Counted from the stretch's first letter, positions 24,980 to 32,795 are shown. The stretch is DNA of 36,596 nucleotides from Candidatus Saccharimonadota bacterium (GCA_017406775.1 JAFQXV010000007.1:1-36596), one strand, 5' to 3'. Notes: generated by a model not told the origin, from the letters alone. Program-made: numbers and translations.

Positions 24980-25601
24980 TTTTGAGAGTAATTATGACCA
25001 AGCAAGTAGCGGAAATACTGGCTGGGAATCTCTGGGTGATGTAGAATTTGAGCGACGTAGGGCCGAGCGTGCTAATAGACGCTACGAAGCAATGCAGAAG
25101 TCGGAGGAGGCGAGGGCTAGCTTGATAAACAAGGCCAAATCTCTGGTAGCGGTGGCGCTTCTCGCAATTACTGTTGTGGGTGGAGCGACTGCTCATGGGT
25201 GTGCTACGCATGAAATCATGGAAACGGGCCATACTGAAGGAATCGAAACCATTAATGTTAGTTCAGTTGTTTTGATGGACGGACCAAATATTAGAAATGA
25301 CCCGTGGGTGCATGATGGGGAAGACGGCCCAACAACTTTTATAATGGATTTTGGCGAAGAGGGGCAGGTGGCGCATGTTCCTTATCAAGGAGAAGTTTAT
25401 CATTATCACAATCAGCATGATCCAAACGGAGATTGGTATGGATTTCCTGAAAGTGAATTCGTAGATGACTTGTACGAGAATGCATTTATTACCAAAAACC
25501 AAGCAGAGCGGTTAGCGGAAAAAGATGATGACGGTGTAATTTGGGTTAACGGTAATTATGTAAGAATTGACGAAGAGCAGGCGGCGCTAAATTATAACTA
25601 A
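24972..25601 (+). CDS. Membrane-anchored protein with SH3-like exterior domain
   Basis: The 209-aa product has a basic cytoplasmic head (RRRAERANRRYEAM), one membrane segment (about 57-75) and an outer domain. The segments NVSSVVLMDGPNIRND and GVIWVNGNYVRI are faintly reminiscent of bacterial SH3 domains that bind cell wall; this is a weak guess. GGAGGG lies 5 nt before the ATG at 24972, within the end of the preceding gene. An upstream ATG at 24948 lacks a ribosome binding site and is not preferred. Confidence 0.7.
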   Translation: MHNFESNYDQASSGNTGWESLGDVEFERRRAERANRRYEAMQKSEEARASLINKAKSLVAVALLAITVVGGATAHGCATHEIMETGHTEGIETINVSSVVLMDGPNIRNDPWVHDGEDGPTTFIMDFGEEGQVAHVPYQGEVYHYHNQHDPNGDWYGFPESEFVDDLYENAFITKNQAERLAEKDDDGVIWVNGNYVRIDEEQAALNYN

Positions 25602-25643
25602 ATTTTTTAGAATAAATCGTAGAATGTATGGATGGAGTAAGAC

Positions 25644-26639
25644 TTAGACGTTGAACTTGAATTCGACTACGTCTCCGTCCTGCATGATGTAGGTTTTGCC
25701 TTCGGTGCGGAGTTTGCCGGCGGCTTTGACGGCTTGTTCGGAGCCTAGTGCTGCTAGATCGTCGTAATTACAAATTGAAGCCGCAATAAACCCGCGCTCG
25801 AAATCTGTATGAATTGTGCCGGCTGCTTCTGGGGCTGTGGCGCCTTGCTTGATGGTCCAGGCCCGCACTTCTTTTTTGCCAGCAGTAAGAAAGGACTGGA
25901 GACCTAGGGTTTCGTAAGCGGCTTTGATGAGCTCCCCAAGAGCGTCGTTTTTTACGCCGTAGCTAGCTAAAAATTCTTTACGCTCTTCGCGGCTCATGCC
26001 AGACATCTCCTCTTCTAATTTAGCATTAACGAAGATAGCCTGAGCTGGTTTAACGAGTTGCTTTAAGCTCTCTTGGAGAGACATATCCGTAAGGCCTGAC
26101 TCGTCAACGTTAAACATATAAATAACTGGTTTATCGGTTAAATAGGGAATATTTTCATCGGTAGGGTCTTTTTTGCGTTTAGCTTCTACCTTGGCGCGGG
26201 TTTCTTCGTCTGCTAGTTGTAATTCTAGATTAATAATGTCGACGTCGTCTTTGGCTTGTTTTACGATGTCGTCTTCGGGTTTGTTGTCGGCGCGGACGAT
26301 ATCATTGTTTTTGAATGCACGTACTACATGGCAAATAGCCTGGCATTCGCGAATGTGAGCCAGGAATTTGTTACCTAGTCCTTCACCTTTTGATGCGCCT
26401 GCCACTAGCCCGGCAATATCTACAAATTCTACTGTAGCTGGTACTACCTTTTCGGTTTCGTATATTTTTGCGAGTACATCTAACCTTGCGTCTGGTACTG
26501 GTACGATCCCTACATTTGGCTCGATGGTGGCAAAAGGATAGTTGGCGGCAAGTGCGCCTGCATTTGTGAGTGCATTAAATAAGGTGGATTTACCGACATT
26601 CGGTAATCCTACAATTCCTATTTTTAAATTAATAATCAA
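25644..26639 (-). CDS. ychF: Ribosome-binding GTPase/ATPase YchF (OLA1 family)
   Basis: It has the G1 motif GLPNVGKST near the N-terminus, FVDIAG (G3), a helical insertion, and a C-terminal TGS-type domain ending DGDVVEFKFNV. The 331-aa length is about 30 short of the usual 363; the helical insertion is reduced. There is no in-frame ATG near the start. TTG at 26639 is contiguous with AAAGG, while an ATT at 26633 has better spacing from it and would give MNLKIGIVG. The promoter is TGATATAAT at 26672-26664 on the same strand. Confidence 0.93.
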   Translation of the reverse strand: MIINLKIGIVGLPNVGKSTLFNALTNAGALAANYPFATIEPNVGIVPVPDARLDVLAKIYETEKVVPATVEFVDIAGLVAGASKGEGLGNKFLAHIRECQAICHVVRAFKNNDIVRADNKPEDDIVKQAKDDVDIINLELQLADEETRAKVEAKRKKDPTDENIPYLTDKPVIYMFNVDESGLTDMSLQESLKQLVKPAQAIFVNAKLEEEMSGMSREERKEFLASYGVKNDALGELIKAAYETLGLQSFLTAGKKEVRAWTIKQGATAPEAAGTIHTDFERGFIAASICNYDDLAALGSEQAVKAAGKLRTEGKTYIMQDGDVVEFKFNV

Positions 26640-26663
26640 CCTTTCGTTAGATATCTATCTGTT

Positions 26664-26672
26664 ATTATATCA
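26664..26672 (-). promoter_or_regulatory. Extended -10 promoter of ychF
   Basis: The minus strand reads TGATATAAT, about 24 nt before the ychF coding start, with AAAGG between. Confidence 0.65.
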
Positions 26673-26723
26673 TAATTAAGGTAGGGGTTGAAAAATTGAG
26701 ATGGATTAGATATAATGCTCCGC

Positions 26724-27104
26724 ATGAAAAAAGGTAAGATTATCCCCAACGGCGTGATTCTCGAGAAGCATGAATATAAGACGGTTTTATTTTTCACTGA
26801 AATGGGAATTGATGTGGAATTGATACCAAAAAGCGAAAGAAAGGGGGTTCATGCGCCAGACGTTATAATGGACGAGTTGAAATGGGAGATAAAGAGTCCG
26901 AAGGGCGAGGGGAAGTATTTGATGCAAAATACAATTCAAAAAGCAGTGAAACAATCTAAAAATGTTATCGTTGATTTGAGACGGACTAAACGTTTACAGG
27001 AAAGATGTCTAAAAGAATTGGAAAAAGAGTTCAATAATTCAAGGAGTCTACGAAGATTAAAAATAATCACCAAATCCCGTAGGATACTTGATTTTGAAAA
27101 GTAA
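26724..27104 (+). CDS. Stand-alone CdiA C-terminal-like tRNase domain
   Basis: The 126-aa product looks like the toxin tip of contact-dependent inhibition proteins (CdiA_C tRNase family) without any delivery domain. The signature is the segment ELIPKSERKGVHAPDVIMD then WEIKSPKG, giving nuclease-fold residues D46, E55 and K57, with VIVDLRR and an IITKSRRILDFEK-type end. Family assignment is from memory of the motif pattern. TATAAT (26711-26716) lies 7 nt before the ATG at 26724; an ATG at 26715 overlaps that box. No immunity gene is adjacent. Confidence 0.75.
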   Translation: MKKGKIIPNGVILEKHEYKTVLFFTEMGIDVELIPKSERKGVHAPDVIMDELKWEIKSPKGEGKYLMQNTIQKAVKQSKNVIVDLRRTKRLQERCLKELEKEFNNSRSLRRLKIITKSRRILDFEK

Positions 27105-27126
27105 TTGATATATAATATGAATTATT

Positions 27127-27173
27127 GAAGGCGAGTCCTGCATTGGATATATGCGGGATGTCGCCTTCTTTTT
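27127..27173 (+). terminator. Two-tier hairpin terminator
   Basis: GAAGGCGA (27127-27134) pairs with TCGCCTTC (27161-27168), and an inner TCCTGCAT/ATGCGGGA stem stacks on it. Five T residues follow. It ends the tRNase-like gene. A TATAAT box only about 10 nt upstream of the hairpin makes a short RNA possible. Confidence 0.75.
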
Positions 27174-27326
27174 CATGTGGCAACAGGTTGATTTAAAAAT
27201 TCAAGATACCTATTTTAAATTCATAACTAACCTGTGTATCTGTTATTATTGGTATAACTATATTATAAAATGGTACTATGATAGAGATATGGTGGCATTT
27301 CTCTATATATACTTGAGGTAGAATCA

Positions 27327-27335
27327 TGATACAAT
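27327..27335 (+). promoter_or_regulatory. Extended -10 promoter of the metallopeptidase gene
   Basis: TGATACAAT at 27327-27335 lies 10 nt before the ATG at 27346. The stretch 27174-27326 is very AT-rich, with several TATA-like strings and no clear gene. Confidence 0.55.
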
Positions 27336-27345
27336 GGTTGTAATT

Positions 27346-28359
27346 ATGAAAAAACATTCAGGGAACGACACAGAGCCTTTGGGGACGCATAAAAAACGAC
27401 AAAAGTATTTACGATGGTTTTTTTGTCTGATTTTAGTAGGTTTTGTTGCTGTGCTATATTTGAATCGCCAGTGGTTTTATGATTATTACCGCGGAATAAC
27501 ATATCAACCAACTGCCGACATGGAAGAGCTTAGGGGTAATTTAGGATTAACGGAGCGGGGAAAATTCCTATTTAATGCCTCGCAACCAGAATTAAATAAC
27601 GACGAAAATTTTAACATTCACTGTAGGGACGAGGGCGAAGACACGGCGATTTTGGGTTGTTATACGGAGGATACTATTTATATTTACGACATTAGGGATG
27701 AGGAGCTGGCTGGAATTCGTGAGGTTACCACTGCGCACGAGCTACTACATGCGGTATTTGCTAGAATGTCTGCTGATGAGATTGAGAAATTAAGGAATGC
27801 CCTAAATATAGTTTACGAGCAAAATAAAAGCGTTTTTGATGATGATTTGGAGGCCTATGAGGAAGCTGAACGCTTTGAAGAGCTATATGTACGGTCTGGT
27901 ACAGAAATAAAAGATCTGCCAGAAATCCTAGAAACGCATTACGCATCAATTTTTGAGAGTCAGGATACGATTGCTGGCTATTATGATATGTATAATAAAG
28001 TCTTTAGAGAGATTGCAGCGGATTTAGGTAGATTGACGGAAGAAATGAAAGCTATAGACGCAGAGATAGAACAAAAAACTAATGATTATGAAAAAAGAGT
28101 GGGGCAGCTTGATGCTAATATTATCAGCTTTAATAGTTGTGCAGACACGGAGGGGTGTTTTAAAAGTGATGCGGAGTTTTATGCCAGAAGAGCGATTTTA
28201 GTAGGCGAACAGAGTGCTTTAAATGTTATGTATGACGAAATTAATAACTTAATTGACCAATACAACGAAAAAGTAGAACAATATAATAATGATGTATTGC
28301 ATAACCAAAAGTTAAACAGTATGATGAATTCGAGTACTAAAGTGAAGGAGATGGAATAA
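27346..28359 (+). CDS. Membrane-anchored HExxH metallopeptidase-like protein
   Basis: The 337-aa product has a basic head, one membrane segment (about 24-39) and an exterior domain with HELLH at 131-135 in TTAHELLHAVFARM, a zinc-peptidase signature. EEL near 178-180 could give the third ligand. Two cysteines (about 93 and 105) may form a disulfide. The C-terminal third is a charged coiled coil (DAEIEQKTNDYEKR). The family is not named with confidence. The start is the ATG at 27346, because the upstream ATG at 27334 overlaps the -10 box. Confidence 0.8.
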   Translation: MKKHSGNDTEPLGTHKKRQKYLRWFFCLILVGFVAVLYLNRQWFYDYYRGITYQPTADMEELRGNLGLTERGKFLFNASQPELNNDENFNIHCRDEGEDTAILGCYTEDTIYIYDIRDEELAGIREVTTAHELLHAVFARMSADEIEKLRNALNIVYEQNKSVFDDDLEAYEEAERFEELYVRSGTEIKDLPEILETHYASIFESQDTIAGYYDMYNKVFREIAADLGRLTEEMKAIDAEIEQKTNDYEKRVGQLDANIISFNSCADTEGCFKSDAEFYARRAILVGEQSALNVMYDEINNLIDQYNEKVEQYNNDVLHNQKLNSMMNSSTKVKEME

Positions 28360-28401
28360 ATGTTAAAAAAGACCCTAGGAAGGGCAACAATTAAAACGTG
28401 A
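28360..28401 (+). CDS. Possible 13-aa leader ORF
   Basis: ATG at 28360 starts MLKKTLGRATIKT and ends with TGA overlapping the GTG of the nuclease gene (ACGTGA). It begins at the last base of the preceding TAA stop. The arrangement would couple translation across the gap, since the nuclease GTG has only a distant AGGAAGG. Confidence 0.35.
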   Translation: MLKKTLGRATIKT

Positions 28402-29120
28402 AATTAAAAGGAAGACGGGCGTTTGCCGTTGTGGGTGCTTTAATTGGAGTGGTAGTTTGGGTTTTGATTAACCCAGAGAGTTACGATGTATTGTTTACGC
28501 CAATAGAAAATACTGGGGCAGAGGAAGGTGTCATCAGTAATGAATCAGGAGAGAGCGTTAGTTTAGCGATTGATATATTGGAAAAACTAGAAGTAAAGGG
28601 CAGAGCGCCTAAAAAAGGATACTCTAGGGAACAGTTTTATAGCGGATGGCCGACAGTGGACGGGTGTTCTTTGAGACAGAGGATTATTAAGCGGGAGCTG
28701 GGTGACTCTGCGGTGCTTGATGGTTGTAACGTGATTGCAGGAGAATTTGACGAGCCTTATACTGGCGAACATCGCGTGTTTGCTAGTAGAGAGGAAATTA
28801 GTAAAATACAGATTGATCATGTGGTAGCGTTATCTGATGCGTGGCAAAAGGGGGCACAATATAAAGATTATGAAGTTCGTAATGCGATTGCAACAGACCC
28901 ATTAAATTTGCTAGCGGTGGACGGGGCTGCCAATGAACAAAAATCGGATGGAGATGCAGCTACTTGGCTGCCTAAAAATAAGAAATTTAGGTGTCAGTAT
29001 GTGACGAGACAGGTTTCGGTTAAGTATAAATATGGGCTATGGGTGACAGAGGCAGAAAAAGGAGCGATTATGAGGATTTTAAGCAATTGTCCAAACGAAC
29101 GAGGGTTTGTAAACATTTAA
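28398..29120 (+). CDS. Membrane-anchored HNH nuclease (DUF1524-like)
   Basis: The 240-aa protein has an N-terminal membrane segment (about 8-24), then an exterior domain with IQIDHVVALSDAW (D140, H141), DPLNLLAVDGAANEQKSDGD and LPKNKKFRCQYV, the pattern of secreted HNH endonucleases of the DUF1524/GmrSD C-terminal type. Cysteines at about 90, 110, 199 and near the C-terminus may form disulfides. It probably degrades DNA outside the membrane, which would supply nucleotides. GTG start; the only Shine-Dalgarno-like AGGAAGG is 13 nt away, so coupling to the leader ORF is likely. Confidence 0.87.
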   Translation: MKLKGRRAFAVVGALIGVVVWVLINPESYDVLFTPIENTGAEEGVISNESGESVSLAIDILEKLEVKGRAPKKGYSREQFYSGWPTVDGCSLRQRIIKRELGDSAVLDGCNVIAGEFDEPYTGEHRVFASREEISKIQIDHVVALSDAWQKGAQYKDYEVRNAIATDPLNLLAVDGAANEQKSDGDAATWLPKNKKFRCQYVTRQVSVKYKYGLWVTEAEKGAIMRILSNCPNERGFVNI

Positions 29121-29130
29121 TTACTAAGTG

Positions 29131-29139
29131 TGATATAAT
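29131..29139 (+). promoter_or_regulatory. Extended -10 promoter of the rhodanese-like gene
   Basis: TGATATAAT at 29131-29139 gives a start near 29146, about 18 nt before the ATG, with GTGGAG in the leader. Confidence 0.6.
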
Positions 29140-29163
29140 TTAAGTAAATAAGTGGAGAATACA

Positions 29164-29850
29164 ATGAAAAAATATATTTGGGGTGGGGGAATTTTAGCGA
29201 TAGCATTAATATTGACGGCTTTTTTGATGGGTAAATTTGTTTTTCCATCAGAGAACTTAGCCACATTGCCAGCACCGGAAGTGGCAGAAGGTGAGCGGGG
29301 TGAACTTGGGATTGATAAAAATATTAACGAAGCCACAATAGATAATTATTTAAATCGCTCTGATGCGGTTTATCGTGATTTAAGAATGTTAGAGGATCCA
29401 GGTAACTATGAATCGATTGGGGGAGACTCATATCTTTCTGGGTATGTGAATGGATTCGAAGTAGTGCCTTTTCCATACATTATGAATGTAACAGGTTTGC
29501 CGGAAGAAGTTGGCCAAACTTACACAGGAGAAACATTGTTTACGCAAGATTCGGACGGGAATTATATAGAAAACTATGAAGAATCTATGAACGTAATAGA
29601 GGATTTATTCCCTAGGGATAAGGTGATTTTCTTGATGTGTGGCGGGGGCGGTTATTCTGGGATGATGAAAAAGTTATTGGTTTCTTTAGGTTGGGATGAG
29701 TCTAAAATTTATGATGTGGGTGGCTATTGGTTCTACGAAGGGGATAATAATGTAGAAGTTAAACGTGAGCTTATGGACGGCAGAACAATTTATGATTTTT
29801 ATAAAGTACCATACCACGATATTAATTTTGAGAGATTAACCAGGAAATAA
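29164..29850 (+). CDS. Membrane-anchored rhodanese-like protein
   Basis: The 228-aa product has a membrane segment (about 5-23) and an exterior rhodanese-type domain. The YRDLRMLEDPGNY region (about 70-82) corresponds to the usual LVDVR strand, and C159 in FLMCGGGGYSG sits where the active-site cysteine loop belongs, followed by LGWDESKIYDVGGYW. It may handle sulfur or phosphate compounds outside the membrane. The ATG at 29164 is chosen over GTG 29152, which itself forms part of the Shine-Dalgarno-like GTGGAG. Confidence 0.85.
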   Translation: MKKYIWGGGILAIALILTAFLMGKFVFPSENLATLPAPEVAEGERGELGIDKNINEATIDNYLNRSDAVYRDLRMLEDPGNYESIGGDSYLSGYVNGFEVVPFPYIMNVTGLPEEVGQTYTGETLFTQDSDGNYIENYEESMNVIEDLFPRDKVIFLMCGGGGYSGMMKKLLVSLGWDESKIYDVGGYWFYEGDNNVEVKRELMDGRTIYDFYKVPYHDINFERLTRK

Positions 29851-29852
29851 GC

Positions 29853-30332
29853 GTGAAAAAAATAAAAATTGGAGTACCAGGACTGATTATTGCATTGGTA
29901 ATTGTGTTGGTGGGGGGACTTTTATTCGTAGGTGCGGTGAGTGGGTGGTTTGATGGCCCAAAATTAGCTTTAAGTGAGGATTATCTTAATTATTCTGGAG
30001 ATTTAGTTGATATATCGGCGGAAGATTATGATAATTTGGTTAACGGGAGAGAGTCCTTTATCGTATTTGTTGACCAAGGCGGATGTACTACTGCGGATAG
30101 ATTAAGAGGATATGTAAAAGATTGGGCGGCCGAAAAGGGTATAAAGATATACAGGATTATGTTCCCAGAGATGAAAGAAACGTCTCTACATGAGCATATT
30201 AAATATTATCCATCTGTGGCGATGATTATGGACGGTAGAGTGATCGGGTTTTTGAGGGCAGATAAGGATGAAGATGCAAAAATGTATAATGATTACGGTG
30301 CTTTTAAACAGTGGATGGAGAATTATTTCTAA
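29853..30332 (+). CDS. Membrane-anchored thioredoxin-fold-like protein
   Basis: The 159-aa product has a membrane segment (about 8-31) and an exterior domain. FIVFVDQGGCTTADRL resembles a thioredoxin-family active-site strand and loop, and IKYYPSVAMIMDGRVIGFL matches the strand after the cis-proline. Only one cysteine of the usual CxxC is present, so it cannot work as a normal dithiol oxidoreductase. It starts with GTG 2 nt after the rhodanese-like gene, so they are an operon and may act together. Confidence 0.75.
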   Translation: MKKIKIGVPGLIIALVIVLVGGLLFVGAVSGWFDGPKLALSEDYLNYSGDLVDISAEDYDNLVNGRESFIVFVDQGGCTTADRLRGYVKDWAAEKGIKIYRIMFPEMKETSLHEHIKYYPSVAMIMDGRVIGFLRADKDEDAKMYNDYGAFKQWMENYF

Positions 30333-30346
30333 AAATGGGATTATGA

Positions 30347-30372
30347 TAGGCTCCAGGAAGGAGCCTATTTTT
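30347..30372 (+). terminator. Terminator-like hairpin containing the recombinase ribosome site
   Basis: TAGGCTCC (30347-30354) and GGAGCCTA (30360-30367) pair over 8 bp, followed by five T residues and then the recombinase ATG. The only Shine-Dalgarno sequence, AGGAAGGAG (30355-30363), lies in the loop and stem, so folding could block both transcription and translation of the recombinase. Confidence 0.7.
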
Positions 30373-31209
30373 ATGAAAAAGATTTATCAACAAATTCAGG
30401 ATTATTTAGAGTATTGTGCGGGAGTGAGGGGAATGTCGCCAGTAACTTTAAGGACTAAAGCGTACGTATTAAATGATTTTGTGAGTGAGGTTGGTTTAAG
30501 GGATTTTAAAAAGATTAATAATAGGATTTTTGATAAATGGATAATGGCGAAGGTGAATAGCGGAATTATGCCTAGTTCGGTTAATATGTATGGTTCGGTG
30601 GTGTTAGCAGCAATTAAATATCATGCTCAATTTGGTATGAGGCTTAATTTTAATTATGGTTTGGTGACAAGGCAAAAGTGGAAAAGAGGTGAGCGGAAAT
30701 TTTACACGGTCAATGAGATTAAAGCTGCAATCGGGTATGCAGATGCGGAAACTGCGCTTCAGATACGAATAATGTTTGAAACTGGTATGAGAATTGCGGA
30801 GTTGGCGGAGTTAAGACTGAAAAATTTTGATGGGCAGAGAATTTGTTTTATTGGTAAAGGGAGGAAGTTTAGGGAGGTTTATCTCAAAAAAGAAACAGAA
30901 GAAGAGATAAGAGATTTTGTTTTTAAGAGCGGAACTAATGACTATTTATGGGGAGGTGGCACTATAAATGGTGAGCCTCCAACGGTAAATACGATAAGGA
31001 ATCGGATGAAGCGGTGTTTTAGAGCGGCTGGACTCGAGGGATTTTATCCGCATGCCTTGAGGCACTCTTTTGCGACTAATTTGCAATTAAACGGGGCATC
31101 GGTGGCAGAAATTAAAGAGATGATTGGGCATTCTAATATTGCTACTACTGAACGTTATTTGCATGGATTTGATGGGAGATTAGAAGAGTTGTTTTTAAAA
31201 TATAACTAA
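30373..31209 (+). CDS. Tyrosine recombinase (XerC/D or integrase type)
   Basis: The 278-aa enzyme has an N-terminal SAM-like DNA-binding domain (about 1-100) and the complete catalytic set R140, K162, H227, R230, H253 and nucleophile Y262 (motifs TGMRIAE, HALRHSFATN, GHSNIATTERYLH). Length and motifs fit XerC/XerD and small integrases. It could resolve chromosome dimers, but it sits beside an inverted-repeat surface locus and may be its invertase. The start is set at 30373 because upstream residues in frame lie over the preceding gene and hairpin. Confidence 0.92.
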   Translation: MKKIYQQIQDYLEYCAGVRGMSPVTLRTKAYVLNDFVSEVGLRDFKKINNRIFDKWIMAKVNSGIMPSSVNMYGSVVLAAIKYHAQFGMRLNFNYGLVTRQKWKRGERKFYTVNEIKAAIGYADAETALQIRIMFETGMRIAELAELRLKNFDGQRICFIGKGRKFREVYLKKETEEEIRDFVFKSGTNDYLWGGGTINGEPPTVNTIRNRMKRCFRAAGLEGFYPHALRHSFATNLQLNGASVAEIKEMIGHSNIATTERYLHGFDGRLEELFLKYN

Positions 31210-31210
31210 A

Positions 31211-31239
31211 AAAAATACCGCCTTAGTGGCGGTATTTTT
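31211..31239. terminator. Bidirectional terminator
   Basis: A/T-flanked ACCGCC (31217-31222) and GGCGGT (31228-31233) form a stem with T runs on both strands. It ends both the recombinase (+) and the convergent DUF916-like gene (-). Confidence 0.9.
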
Positions 31240-32177
31240 TATCGGCTGTTTTTTCTGTTCTTAGCTTTTACAACTAGCCAGATAATGATGCTAACTATAG
31301 CAAACACTACGATAAATAATAGCCAGAGCGGACAAACGATGATGGTTTTTTCTACGGTAGAAATTTCGCCAAAGATTTTGACCTCTTGTTTTATTCTGAA
31401 AATCCCGATTGCAGGCAAATCATATTCCTGATTATGATACTTAGACGTACCTGGTAGAACCATAATCTTTTCTGGATCCTCTACATTAGTAAATAGTTCT
31501 TCATCGCCAAACATTGGCCATACTTGAAGTCTATATTCTGCATCAGTGTGTATATTTCCGTTATTTTTCACAATAGACGATGCTTGTAATTTATTTGTCA
31601 ATAAGAAAGAAGGGATGCTATTCTCTAAGATTTCGCCCTCTTCTCTAGTTTCGCCAGCCACTTCAGCATAAATAATGTGAGCCATCTGCATAACTTCTTT
31701 AATAGCCATCTGATCATCTTCTGGCTCCGTAGAATCATTCTCTCGAACCAAGAGCGCCGCATATTGACCACCACCAGGTGCATCATACGGCACATTAATA
31801 GTGAAAGATACTGTTTTTTGTTCATTTGGCTGAATTGTGCCTTCTGGGTTATCTATGGTCATCCAGCTAACTATTTGGTTATTATTCGTAACGGTTTCGA
31901 AATCAGAGCCGCCAAGATTGCTGTCGCTAGTTTCGTTGTCGGCTAAAGAATATGGGGCGAGTGACACGAGATAATTGAATTCTTCCACCGTGTCGGATGG
32001 CACTGCTACCGTAATTGCACCATGATATGTTTCTCCGGGTATTAAAACTACCCTTTGATTCATTGGAGATACCGCAAATTTCTTTCCTACAGCTAAAACG
32101 TTTTTAATCCCAACTACACCAGAAAAGACGAACAGAAGTGCGACCACTAGCAATTTATATTTAATGTTATTTTTCAT
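31239..32177 (-). CDS. DUF916/WxLIP-like surface protein, left copy
   Basis: A 312-aa exported protein with signal peptide (about 1-29), Ig-like domains and a C-terminal membrane segment (about 283-305) followed by a basic tail. FAVSPMNQRVVLIPGETY and NVPYDAPGGGQYAALLV resemble the DUF916 WxL-interacting family, which binds cell wall and partners surface proteins in Gram-positive bacteria. It is paralogous to the protein at 35211-36173 over its full length. AAAGGAGGAAT lies before the ATG. It is the last gene of the left mirror operon. Confidence 0.8.
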   Translation of the reverse strand: MKNNIKYKLLVVALLFVFSGVVGIKNVLAVGKKFAVSPMNQRVVLIPGETYHGAITVAVPSDTVEEFNYLVSLAPYSLADNETSDSNLGGSDFETVTNNNQIVSWMTIDNPEGTIQPNEQKTVSFTINVPYDAPGGGQYAALLVRENDSTEPEDDQMAIKEVMQMAHIIYAEVAGETREEGEILENSIPSFLLTNKLQASSIVKNNGNIHTDAEYRLQVWPMFGDEELFTNVEDPEKIMVLPGTSKYHNQEYDLPAIGIFRIKQEVKIFGEISTVEKTIIVCPLWLLFIVVFAIVSIIIWLVVKAKNRKNSR

Positions 32178-32194
32178 ATTCCTCCTTTTAAAAC

Positions 32195-32758
32195 TTATTT
32201 TTGAATTTCACAATGAAAACCTTTGTTTTTATAAATACCAGCAATTTCTTCTACCGAGTAATTGCCGATTTTTGCATATTGTTCGTCATTTAGGGAAATA
32301 ATTTTTGCTGTGGCAGATGTCAGTGTTTTGTCGTCTAAAGATAAATTAATAATGGCATTATTTCCTATGGTGGAAAAAGTTGGCTGCAGGGCCTCTTGAT
32401 CAATATTAGTTTTGCTCATATATATATTGTAGTCAGCATGAGAAGTAGCGATAGCCTCATTGGCCTGCTCATTAGAATTATATTCTCTTGTAAAAGTATA
32501 GTTAATTTTATCTATGGAGCCGTTAGAGAAAAGTATTTTTAATTCATGTAGGGTTTTATTGGCGTCATATGACACAAAGAAAGGCTCATTAATTACGCTT
32601 GCTGAGCAATAAACACTAGAAATTAAAGTAATTTTACCAGTATCTACCGAAGTATGTTCTTCTTTTCCACTAAATATAATAATAAAGGGGATAAGAATGA
32701 TCAGTATTAAGATACACATTACTCCGATTACTTTGTACCTTGAGCGATTCTCTTCCAC
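32195..32758 (-). CDS. 187-aa anchored protein, left copy
   Basis: Family not recognised. It has a membrane segment (about 10-30), then an exterior domain with two shared landmarks: a cysteine after SSVY and the end GFHCEIQK. The right-hand copy has the same length (187 aa) and matching features (SLEC, DFSCEITN), so the two are diverged paralogues. GTG start with AAGGAGG 4-5 nt upstream. The gene lies between the surface protein and the DUF916-like gene, 17 nt before the latter. Confidence 0.75.
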   Translation of the reverse strand: MEENRSRYKVIGVMCILILIILIPFIIIFSGKEEHTSVDTGKITLISSVYCSASVINEPFFVSYDANKTLHELKILFSNGSIDKINYTFTREYNSNEQANEAIATSHADYNIYMSKTNIDQEALQPTFSTIGNNAIINLSLDDKTLTSATAKIISLNDEQYAKIGNYSVEEIAGIYKNKGFHCEIQK

Positions 32759-32795
32759 TGATCCTCCTTATTTTAAATTAAATTTTCTTCGTATA

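Noticed and set aside
27105-27345. Immunity gene for the tRNase-like protein
   Set aside because: Only a terminator and AT-rich sequence with very short frames follow; nothing resembles an immunity protein.
30373-31209. Prophage or integrated element
   Set aside because: There are no phage structural or replication genes and no flanking direct repeats next to a tRNA; the neighbours are surface operons.
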